From Gordionus sp. m RMFG-2023 (lineage: Eukaryota > Nematomorpha > Gordioida > Chordodea > Parachordodidae): DNA of 64,000 nt. A program made the position numbers and the translations under genes. The notes beneath the pieces were generated by a model. That model had not been told where the DNA came from, did not search any database, and saw only the letters and a program-made list of their open reading frames with translations. The first letter of the stretch is position 1, and every line of letters begins with the position of its first letter. Shown piece after piece: positions 23,183 to 33,500 of the stretch. The stretch covers positions 1 through 64,000 of the forward strand of contig NC_088775.1 in the NCBI RefSeq assembly GCF_954871325.1, written 5' to 3'.

Positions 23183-24046
23183 CAAAGCTGTTAAAGTATC
23201 CAGATACAAAATATCGTGTCTGTATCAAAATACATTTTATAGGAAGTATCGATATCTAGACACTATTTTATATCCGTTTTTAGCCTTTTAAGATACATTT
23301 TCATATTACTGGAATTTAACGTTTTTTTTACCTAAAAATAATATTTGAGTGCAAAATTCATTTTATCTCATGAGCATATCTAAATAAATATTTAATGAAA
23401 AATTAAAAATATATTTGAATGCAAAATTCATTTTATCTCATATGAGCATATAATTTAAATAAATGTATAATAAAAAATTTAAAAAAATATATATATAAAA
23501 TGTTAAAACTTGTATATAAAAAAATATAAATATTCATAACATTTTTCCCCATTTAAATCTATAGATATCAGTTCAAGATTGTGAAGGATATTTTTATCTT
23601 GTAAAGGAATATATAAATTCTTGCCTAGCCATAACGTCCATGAATTATTAAAAACAAATTGATGCACAAAATTATTTTAAGCAACTAAATTTATTAAATT
23701 TTTTTAATTTATAGATATTCCACTAACTAGTTAATAAATTATAAGTTTAATGTAAAAAATTTTCTTATAATAAATGCTCCTTTTAAATGAGAATTTAAAA
23801 AAAACGATAAAATTATGGGTGTTGACATTATTTTTTTATATGGTGTTGGAATTGAATGAGAACAAAATGTTAAAATGTTTACTCTCATAATCAGAGTTTC
23901 TGTTCGAGAACAACGGCACCTAGATACATTTTTAAAATTGTATTTGTGTATATACTTTTTTAGGCAAAGTATCGGTATATAGATCTTTTTAGGCGATGTA
24001 TTTTTATCTAGATCTATTTAAAAAGTATCTTTTATCAACTGCTTTG
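23183..24046. mobile_element. MITE-like element related to 35803-35958
   Basis: The left end CAAAGCTGTTAAAGTATCC and the right end GTATCTTTTATCAACTGCTTTG are inverted. The interior repeats short blocks such as TATCTAGAT and TGTATC also found in the 156-bp element at 35803. No target duplication is visible, so the element is old or the ends are imprecise. Confidence 0.5.
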
Positions 24047-24519
24047 TACTATATATTTTTATGTTATTAATATTTTGGAAAATAAAATGTCCCAAAATAA
24101 TAGGATATGTTTTTAATATAAACAAATGAGTACCATTCTAAATCAATAAAACCAAAATTAATTTAGTATTTTGTTTATATCCAAGAAAATTTTAAGAGGG
24201 ATATTTAAAATAATGGAGTTTTTAAAAAATTCGCTAAAAATGGGGGGAAATGTCAAGATCCCCAATTTTATTTAAATATCAATATAGAACCGATTACAAT
24301 AAAATGTATCTAATGAAAGATACTGTTAGAAATATATCTGATGAGATACAGATACAACATTTATATAATTAGATATTTAACAACTAATAGTCAATATCTA
24401 TTAGGTCACTATATACATATTACTATATCCATTGGGTTCATAATATTATAATTATATTTTTTTATTTAATAGATAAAATTATCTCAAAATTTTTCCCAAG
24501 ATTCGCGATTTTGACATGG
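24047..24519. other. Spacer, nothing recognised
   Basis: AT-rich with short repeats of ATATCTATTAG type near 24380-24430. No gene supported. Confidence 0.5.
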
Positions 24520-24530
24520 AAAAAAAACCC

Positions 24531-24724
24531 TCCACAGTGACAACAAACACACGGATAATACAAATCATCCTGATCTCCTAAATTTTTCTGATTCAGGAGC
24601 AAACTACGATGCCGAGTCACCTATCGGTAAGAAAGTAATGCTACCCAAGTCATCCGATATTAAGTTGGAGGAAGCAACTCAAAAGGTTTTAGAAAGAAAT
24701 ACTAATTTATTTAGTTTAAAATAA
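24531..24724 (+). pseudogene. Exon-like open frame, unrecognised
   Basis: After a possible acceptor CCTCCACAG the frame runs about 61 codons to TAA. It reads DNKHTDNTNHPDLLNFSDSG, then GKKVMLPKSSDIKLEEATQK and a short tail. Composition is more GC-balanced than the flanks, and it is hydrophilic with no membrane segment. It has no ATG at the start, so if real it is a 3' exon. It could equally be a remnant of a mobile-element protein. Confidence 0.35.
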
Positions 24725-25240
24725 ATGTGGGATTTTGGCAAATAGTATAATAATATTTCCTTTATTTTTTAAAAAGAAAGCTGAGCGTCCCCTGAGATTG
24801 TAAAGCCTATTTCTCAAAAAATAAAATTAGGGTCGAACATGGAATTTTGAAAATAAATTCTCGGATTGGTTAGACAAATTTTTTTGTTAGATAAGTTCAG
24901 ACCTGAAAAAATAGCGGTGTCAATTACTAAAAAAAATTAAAAACATGTTCTGGTTCCAAACTTTTAAAATTTTAAAATAAAAATAAACCTGACATAAGAT
25001 TTTGAACAAGATAACACATAAAAGGTTGGTCCTTTAACATTGAAACCTATTCGGATTCGTGTTTTATCTTGAGACGTGGTTACCACCCTTTAATGTGTGT
25101 CTCCACGTGACATTTTAATAGACGGTTCAATGTAACATTAGTATTTTAGAATGAAATATTATTCATTATATTTTTTTTTATTGTAGGACATACCTGGATC
25201 TTCCAAGAACACTTCCGAAAAAAAGGGTTAATTCTATACT
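24725..25240. other. Spacer of moderate complexity
   Basis: No frame or repeat that I can assign. Short palindromic-looking text near 25060-25120 (GTGGTTACCACCC; CCACGTGAC) is noted. Confidence 0.35.
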
Positions 25241-25512
25241 TTAATATTCAGTTTGCATCGTTTCGTCTTCTTTTCCTTCCTTTCTATTTTTTAAATCGGA
25301 GTCGACGAACCTATGTTTTAACTGATTAATATGTCTTCTCCATACCCCTAATTTAGTTTCAGCTAAAAACGTCATTGGTCCTGTTCTTTTAACGATGATA
25401 CCTGGTATCCAATTATCTTTTTTAAAATCTTTTGCATATATTTTCTCATTTATATTAAAAATACCTGGTAACTGGGGTATATGTGGATGAGGATAAATTG
25501 GTTTTATTAATT
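25241..25512 (-). pseudogene. Ty3/gypsy polyprotein C-terminal tail (fossil)
   Basis: The frame shows the late-integrase signature of the family: IPQLPGIFNINEKIYAKDF, DNWIPGIIVKRTGPMTFLAE and GVWRRHINQLKHRF, followed by a charged tail and stop. It is only the 3' end of a polyprotein; Helitron-like sequence starts just upstream at 25553. It is an old, broken fragment. It is not close to the better preserved LTR element at 59689-63857, so a separate insertion is likely. Confidence 0.8.
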
Positions 25513-25552
25513 GACAAGTTTTATAATATTTAATATAAATATTATAATAATA

Positions 25553-25985
25553 CTAGTAGATAGCCCTTCAAAAATGACGGGGAATAAGAATTTTCTTTGT
25601 TCTTTTACGACAAATGTTACCTTTTATTTAAATATCCAATTTTTATTCTTTTTGCCCCCCTCCCCCTTCAAGCCAATTCCAACCCATTAAGACTAAGAGT
25701 GATATTTTGTGAGTCAAAATATATTTAAATTAGCTTGTACTTGAGACCCATATTAATTCTTTGTTAAAATATTACTGATTACCTATGGCTAAAATTATAT
25801 ATTAAAATCTTTCCAAGCGTTCAAGACCTTAATAATTTTGAAAAATATTTCCCAAGCCCACCCCAAAATATACCTGATAATGGAATAACCAGAAATTTTT
25901 CTATCTTATGAGATGTGATTCAGAAATTTATATTTATTTAGATAAGGGGTTATCTAAAACATTTTAAAAAAAATAAAACTAATAA
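25553..25985 (-). mobile_element. Helitron-like copy
   Basis: On the complement strand the element ends with the hairpin region near CGTCATTTTTGAAGGG, then CTATCTA and CTAG before T. The body matches the 16.1-16.4 kb and 17.4-17.7 kb copies through ACGACAAATGTTACC, CCAACCCATTAAGACTAA and GATAATGGA. Confidence 0.55.
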
Positions 25986-26199
25986 ATTTAGTAAAATATA
26001 AGCTATAGACTTGGATGCTGAATTATAAAAAATTCAATTCTTTAATGCGTAATTTAATTGGCAGGAAAACAATAATTTGATCGATCTGTGGGTGTTAGGT
26101 AGTGTTAACCATCACCCAATATTATATTGATCATAACTATAATATAATATAATCATATAACCATTAAATAATGTATAAATTTTTATAAAAAATATTAAG

Positions 26200-26240
26200 G
26201 CCCGGCCCGGGTTCAACAATCTTAGGCCCGGCCCGTATAT
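26200..26240. repeat. GC-rich CCCGGCCCG patch
   Basis: AAGGCCCGGCCCGGG and TAGGCCCGGCCCG lie 30 bp apart in AT-rich sequence, the same motif type as the GC-rich MITE ends elsewhere. It is probably a solitary end. Confidence 0.4.
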
Positions 26241-26259
26241 ATTAAAAAAAAACAATAGA

Positions 26260-26925
26260 ATTTTTAAAAAATTACTCATCCAATAAAAATCATAACATAT
26301 AAATTAGTTATTGATTATAGTCAAATATATTTTTGTTATTGAATCATTTAATAATCTATTTCTTTTTTAATTATTGGAAATTCGTCCTACTGAAATTGGG
26401 AGTGATTCTTAATTAGATTTACCTAATATTAACACAATTTGAACAATTTAAGTTATGTTAAATTATAAATATTTAAATTATTTAGCGCCATCTATCATAT
26501 TAATATTTATTTTAAATAGCATTATATTTATAAGGGAAAATGTAAATGTTTTAGGTTATAAATTATAAATATAAATGAATAAAAATTTAATATTTTGAAA
26601 GTTTTTTATTGTGCACATAAATTAAAATAACTAAATATATACTTTATAAACATATTTTATAAAAATAATGGAAAATTTTAGAGAAACCCTCATCTAAATA
26701 AATATAAATTTCTGAATGACATCTCATAAGATAGGAAAATTTCTGGTTGATCCATTGTCAGGTATATTTTGGGGTGTGCTTGGGAAATATTTTTCAAAAT
26801 TATTAAGGTCTTGGACGCTTGGAAATATTTTAATATATAATATTAGCCATATGTAATCAGGAATATTTTAACAAAGAATTTTAATATGGGTCTCAAGTAT
26901 AAGCTAATCTTTTCCGACTTTAAAA
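26260..26925 (+). mobile_element. Helitron-like copy, 3' end absent
   Basis: Very similar to 15650-16260 through CTCATCCAATAAAAATCAT, AATTATTGGAAATTCGTCC and GGGTCTCAAGT. It stops before the hairpin terminus, so it is truncated. Confidence 0.6.
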
Positions 26926-27299
26926 AATTATCGTAAATATCAGGATAAAAATAAGTGTTTTTCAATTCTCTACTATTTTCTGCCTCACTTGATATTAACA
27001 TTTACTAAACAACGAACAAATTTCGTAAAACCATGTTTTATTATATATTAATCTCCATACCCCATATCTGGCAACCATTTTGGCCATACTCTAACCTAGT
27101 CCAAGAAGTTGGTTTCAAAAAATGTAAGTAAGAACCTTTTTACTTTTTATAGAAATTTTTCTTTGCAACTTTACCCCTGCCAGAAATTCTTAAAATTATA
27201 GCAAAAAAAAACCAGATGATTTATTCCATTTCTCGTATTTTTTTGATTTCTTTTCAAAATCTATTCAAATATGCGACACAAATTATTAAATTTAAATGT

Positions 27300-27590
27300 T
27301 TGTAGATTTAGAAATCCGAGGGCCTGAATAATAGGAAAAAAATTATAATTGGGCCGAGTTGGGCCAATTTCTTCTTAAAAGTTATTAAGTTCTAGATAGA
27401 AATCCAAAAAAAAATACAAATTCTTTTATCAGTAAGTCGTAAACTCATCATCCTAGCAACTAGAGCGCGCAAAGGGGATAGCTTAGAAGGACAGATTCTA
27501 AGAAACCTGCAGGCCCGGTCCTGGGACACGGGTTCGGACTGTATTTTAATTATTCTAATATACCAGGGCCGGGGTTGCTTTGCAGATCTC
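27300..27590. mobile_element. GC-rich hAT-like MITE (putative)
   Basis: The right edge reads GGCCGGGGTTGCTTTGCAGATCTCTG; its complement begins CAGAGATCTGCAAAGC, the same terminus as the right end of the MITE at 31215-31478. GGGCCGAGTTGGGCC and GGGTTCGGACTG lie inside. The left edge is uncertain and no target duplication was found. Confidence 0.45.
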
Positions 27591-28236
27591 TGGCATATAC
27601 ATTTACACTTTAATTAGTATTTCCCTAAGCTTTCTCTTAAATTAAATCCACGTTTATAAAAAAATAAATAACATTGTATTTTAGGTCTACTTACATTTAA
27701 AGTGAATAAAAAATAAATTAACTTATACCCCTCTTCTCAATTTCCCAATCAAGGTATAAAAGCAAATTTATAATTTTAATTTTTCAAAATAATAACAGTG
27801 TAACAAACAATAAATTTTCCGTCAACTCATTTAAATTTAATGTCAAATTCAATGAAAGAAAACACCTTTTATTATAAAAAAATTTGTAAATTACGAAAAT
27901 TTTCTTTTCCGCTATTTAATAAAATAAACTACTGGCATGGTAATAATTATTAAGTGATGATTCTTCATTTTAAAAGGAGGAAATGGATTTTGGAGAGATA
28001 AATGACTTTTATGAAGTGTTTTTCCAAATTAATTTAACAAGTTTTGATATATTTTATTTTAATTTATTTTTAACCCCGATTTTGTAAATTTATAATAATC
28101 ATTGTCTATTAGATTTAAAAAAAATATTTTATTTTTCATTGTTTCATATGTTTGACTTAATTGTTTAATTAATTCTATTCTCAATGTAATGAGAAATTTT
28201 TTAATTAGCCTTTTTAAAAATATAACAACGCGTGAT
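27591..28236. other. Spacer, nothing recognised
   Basis: AT-rich and non-coding as far as I can see. Confidence 0.5.
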
Positions 28237-28387
28237 TGGTGTTGTTAAAAGTTTATTTGAGCCAATATTTAAAAACGGCCTACTCAATATTTTATCCAGA
28301 AAATGGCACATAGGATTGGACATCTATTGGCAAATTCTCAACGCTTAGGCAATATTTTCCTGCTTATAAAGCCATTTAACAACACTA
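28237..28387. mobile_element. hAT-type MITE with CGCGTGAT duplication
   Basis: The left end TGGTGTTGTTAAAAG and the right end CATTTAACAACACTA are inverted. CGCGTGAT is repeated exactly at 28229-28236 and 28388-28395. The core shares ACTCAATATTTTATCCAGAAAA with the elements at 33672 and 44516. The 82-codon frame starting at 28303 begins inside this element and is not a gene. Confidence 0.9.
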
Positions 28388-28395
28388 CGCGTGAT

Positions 28396-29300
28396 AAATA
28401 TTATATAAAAATTATGTCTTGCCACCTCCTTCTCTTAGGATTTTCTGTTACGACTCTGATTGCTCAAAATCTTACGACTCCCTTATTACAAGAAACAAAC
28501 ATTTCTTTTTATGATATCTGTAATTTTAACAATTTTTTTAATTATAATTAAAATAATCTCTATTTAAAATAAAGATGAAGTGCTTTAAGAGTATAGCAAA
28601 TCCCTTATTTGAGACTTGATTTGTGTCTTCTTATTTCCATTGGATAAAAATTGGAATCCCTTTAACAAAAAAAATGAAGAAGATATAAATATATTCTCGA
28701 ATTTTTCCATCTACAAATGGACATTCTAATCCTTATATACTTATCATATTACGAGGTAAAATCATTAGTTTTCAAACGAAGCGAGAACTTTCTCGCTCTA
28801 CGATAGAAAGTTCTGATGATTTTACTTTATATTTATATAAAACGCTACAAAATCAATTGTTAATGCCTAGATAAAAAAAGTTACCATCATTTTAAAGAAT
28901 TTTGAAATATGCCAAAAAGAAAAAGAGCTAACAATGTAGCATAAATACGCGTGCTTCTTTCTTGAAATCAATAATTTTAATAAATGGAGGAAACTTAAAA
29001 GCAATAATGGACATAAAAATAATCGGAAGATTCATAATCGTTTTAGTCTTTCTTCAGTCAAATACTGGACTAGCCATATTATGTCATATAATCTACCTTT
29101 TGCTATTTAAAAATAGTTGATAGATCTCTGCATACTATTATATTTGGTAATTTGTAGTCATTCTTAAAGAAAACCATTAAATGAAACAAGTTATGGTTTT
29201 AGTTTTTATTATTAAATAAATTTTATTTCTACTTTAAAAATATAAAATAATAATGATCATATGTATAATAATCGTCTGGTATATATACTAAAACATTTCA
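28396..29300. other. Spacer, nothing recognised
   Basis: AT-rich. A short hairpin near 28775-28810 (GAGAACTTTCTC) is the only structure I noticed. Confidence 0.45.
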
Positions 29301-29309
29301 ATCAAAACA

Positions 29310-29450
29310 TTTAAGTTAATACTCAATAAATTATTTTACAAATTTGAATAAACACAATATGTAACAAAACATTTAAATTAATAGTCAATAACAAATTTGA
29401 ATAAACACAATATGTAACATTAATACTCAATTAATTATTTTACAAAAACA
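29310..29450. repeat. 54-bp tandem duplication
   Basis: CAAATTTGAATAAACACAAT followed by ATGTAACA occurs at about 29339 and 29393, with partial copies of the adjoining AATACTCAAT block around them. Confidence 0.7.
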
Positions 29451-29560
29451 ACACTATTAACAATTCTACTTCCGGCTAAACCTAATTTTAACTAAAACTC
29501 TTACCTAAACCTAATTTTTTTTAAGAAATATAGCTCAACTTTGAAGAAATTATAAATAAA

Positions 29561-29656
29561 TTAAACTGAAGCCTCAATGATTAGGAATTGTTTTAGGCAT
29601 ATACTTGCATGCATAGCAGAATCTGCCAATTTTTCATCATTACATAGCAATACTGC
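29561..29656 (-). pseudogene. Possible terminal exon, 31 codons (perhaps hAT tail)
   Basis: After a T-rich stretch and acceptor AATGTAG the frame reads AVLLCNDEKLADSAMHAS, then ICLKQFLIIEASV and TAA. The pattern L-x5-A-x5-CLKxF recalls the C-terminal end of hAT dimerisation domains, so a transposase remnant is as likely as a host exon. It lies 570 bp downstream of the oxidase stop on the same strand, but that gene already ends properly at 30232. Confidence 0.3.
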
Positions 29657-30231
29657 CTACATTATAAAAAAAGTTTTTAAAAATTATTGTTATTCAATAT
29701 ATTTTTATTATTATATTTAATGCAGGTAAATGGAAAAAGGGAACATATCTATAAAAAATATTTGACAAAATTCACAATTAATATAATATATATTTAATAA
29801 ATTTAAATGGTTTAAAAAAAATTTGATTTTATATTATAAATTTAAAATTTTGAGATATATGAAATATTTTATAAATAAATATAAAATCTTGGTTTAAGCT
29901 TGACTCTCGCAAGAAAAATAAATAATAAAAAGATCTTTTGGGCAAATGGGCTTAAAAAGGGATTTTAAAAAAAAGTCCCATTAACTCCTTGTCAAGTATA
30001 TAAATTTTTTGAAAAACGTATGATATACAAATTCTTAAAAATTTTATATGGGTTTTAAATATAGGGAGACATCTAATCTTCTAAATATCATATTGGTGCA
30101 GGACGGAGTTTAATATAATAAATGCCAAATATAAAATTTACATATGAAAAGTATATTATGCACAAGTTTTGGTTTAAATTAATGTGATGTTTAACATTAA
30201 AAAATAAAATAAAAATGTTTGAATTTTATGA

Positions 30232-30513
30232 TCAAAAATGACCATCATCATCATCATAATCTTTATTATCGACCAGGTAATTTTCCATTAATTCGAGGAC
30301 CCTAAGCCCGCTGCCGTAGGACATACTAACACCGTTTCCGCCATGTCCGTAATTGTGTATAACTATCGTGCGAGATTCGGCTAAATATTGAGGAAAATCG
30401 AAATTGCCAGCTAAACATTTTAGCGGTTCCAGTTCAATTCTGGGCGAAGAAGTGTGTAAGGTTTCTTTTCTGTAAGGTCTGAGGCCTGCCCATTCAGTCA
30501 AAATTGGGGCTAA
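30232..30513 (-). CDS. Oxidase exon 8 (C-terminus)
   Basis: It begins after acceptor TTAACCAG and encodes LAPILTEWAGLRPYR, VIHNYGHGGNGVSMSYGSG and the final helix, then an Asp-rich tail and TGA at 30232-30234. The tail is coded by GAT triplets (30238-30258), a coding microsatellite that may vary in length. No clear AATAAA was found close downstream. Confidence 0.92.
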   Translation of the reverse strand, partial: LAPILTEWAGLRPYRKETLHTSSPRIELEPLKCLAGNFDFPQYLAESRTIVIHNYGHGGNGVSMSYGSGLRVLELMENYLVDNKDYDDDDGHF

Positions 30514-33500
30514 CTGGTTAATATATATATATAATATATGATGTGGCATTATAAATATATATTTTACCTTTTTTTGTTACAGTTTGTTTTTTAGAAATCA
30601 GTTTTTAACTTATTTGATATCTTTTAAAAAAAATTCATTACCCTCTTTTCCACTTCCATTATAAAACATAAACAAAATTAATTCCCAATAATCAAGGATT
30701 TTTTAAGATAACTAGGCCCGGGTTAAATAATATTAAAAACCGTCGAGTCGAATTAGAAAAATGACCAAAGTTTAAAAACTGGAGCCGGGTGGAATCAAAA
30801 ATGACTATTTTTTATTAATCTGAGCCGATCCTCTGATCATGTGTTCAATTCATTCACGTTAACATAAATATACTTAGTATCATATCATAATATATTTTCC
30901 ATGTAGAACTTTTTATTATAACATATTATTTAGCTCAAAACTGATTTTTTGTATATTTTATGAAGTGTCCTTTACTTCTTTCTTTCTGATATTATTATTG
31001 TGTATAGAAAATATTTTCTTACTTTATTAATTTTTCTTTTTTTTATTTTGTTATATGTAAAAACCTTAAAATAATTCTTCTTTTCTTAAGGATTTAGTAT
31101 ATATAATAAAAATATGAAAATTAACATAAAAATTATTTTAAAAAAAATAAAATAAAACCTTATTCTATAAAAACGGAGGTGGGACTACAAGTTCCCAAAA
31201 AACATAATTTGTATTATTGATCTGCATCTACAAGACCAACCCGGCCCGAAATTTTTTTTATAAAGTTTTAACCGACCCGGCCCGTATTTAAATATAAAAA
31301 TTAATTTTATAATTACTCAAAATAAACAAACGATATATGTTATTGTGGCGTCTACTTTCTATAAATAAAAATCACATATTTTTAGTTTACATAAAAAATT
31401 CAACATAAAATTGATAAATTTTCGGGCAGTGCCGGAATCCGGCCGGGTACGGGTCGAGCCTACTTTTGCAGATCTCTAATTTGTATATTATTATTTAAGT
31501 TGTGATGTAAGGGCTCTTTATCTTGCTACCTATATTTTTTTTAAAAATTATAATATAAAAAATTTATATATATAGGAATATGTCAACTATAAGAGCTATA
31601 TATTTGTTATTAAATTAAATAAGAAAATAGAAATTGAATTTTTTTGATCTCTGCATTCATCGTAGTTTTCGTATATATAATTAATGTTTCATTTTAAATA
31701 TTCAGGTTTTAAATAAGCAGTTTCATCTTTTAACGATACATTTGTTAAATAATATGATGATTAAGAAAGTATGGAAGATTATAAAAATTAAAAAACTGAT
31801 TTTAAATCTTTTTCAATTTATAAAAGTTAAAAAAAATAATATTGTTTCCGCTAGATGGTGTCTTTAAATATTTTTAATTTTTTTTAATGATTAAAATCAT
31901 ATTAAAATTGTGTTTAATAAATTTTAATTTTTATTAATCAGATAAATTAATGACGATAAGTAGTTCGTTTTATTGATGCATAAATTATAAATCATAATTA
32001 TTTTTACCAAATTGATAAATATTATTATTAATATAATTATTGCGTTCATATAAAATATAATTTGTTCGGCAGAGAAAATTTAAATATATAATTTAATCGA
32101 TGAAAAATATTCAGTATTCTAGAAATATAAGAAATGAGCAAGGGGAAAAATTTGGAAAAAATAATTAAAATTTATAATAAAAACTTTCTGCTTAATTCCA
32201 AGTCGATGTGGTTTTTTGAGACTTTTGGTTTTTAAAATGGACAAAGTTTTATCTAATGAATGTAATTTATCTTTGCTTCGACTACTAAGTAAATTATTTA
32301 GTGTATCATGGCAGTCTATCTATTTGGATATTAAATTATATTCATTATTAAAAAATATTATCTTTCAAATTTTTTTTCTTGTAACATATGTGATATCTTT
32401 AATTTTTTTAGATTAATAGGGCGTAGTTTCCAGTTTACGTATGATTTTAAAACGTGATTCATAGATTGGCAGTTGTGATTTGTCCATAAACATTTTATTA
32501 TTTTATTTTTTTTAGGGGAATTTTAAACATGTTCATAAATTACTTTTTGATATTGACGTTTTTATATATGGTAAAAAAAATATTCCTACATTATGTTGAC
32601 TAATTCAAAATTACTGGACTTTGAAGAATGTCATGTACAAGTAACATTAATTCCTTAGAATACTGGCATGGAGATCACGGTTCCTACCAAGGCCACGATA
32701 TTGAATCTTAAAAATTCCCGACAAAGAAAATTCGTGCATGGCCAGCCAAGGAACGACGATGTTTTAGGTGTCAGTCGGAGGTATACTTGATCGGACAGTC
32801 AAATCCCCAAGAAGGAAGAGGGCAACCAAGTAACTCTGAATCACATGAAGCAGATAATAATAAATCTTTGTAGGCGATAGTTCCCCTTGTTACTAAGATC
32901 AGTACTCATCTAATGATCCGTCAAATCTTTTCCCTCCTCTTTGTCCTTTCGCACTAACATGGCAGGCGAGCAGCTAACTTGGGATCAATAATCCTAGTGA
33001 ACGGATCAATCTCGGGAATTTTATTCGTGTTTCTCTCCATATCCGCCGGATAATTAGGTTTAATGGGCGCAGTACTTCATGGGTGAATGTTGCACTGACC
33101 AATCATGTGTACCTCCGACTGACACCTAAAACATGGTCATTCCTTGGGCGCCGTCGCTATAATTTTCTTTCTGGTAGCCTTGGTATGATCCTTGATCTCC
33201 ATTTCGTATTTTAGGGAATTAATGTCACTTGTTATGACATCCCTCAAAGTCCAGTAATTCCAAATTAATCAGCATGATAAATGAATGTTTTAAAAATTAA
33301 ACGATTTTGCATAATTATCCTAATAATGAAAAATTAAATATATTTTTGCCATATATAAAAAATTAAATTTCATAAAAGTAATTTTATGAACATTTTTTTA
33401 CATTCCCCTATAAAAAATAAAAATGTTTGTGTACAAATAACAACTGCGAATCAATCATGTTTTAAAATCATATGTAAACTGGAAACAACGTCCTTTAAAA

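Noticed and set aside
28303-28551. 82-codon plus-strand frame
   Set aside because: It starts inside a hAT MITE bounded by an exact 8-bp duplication and has no family features.
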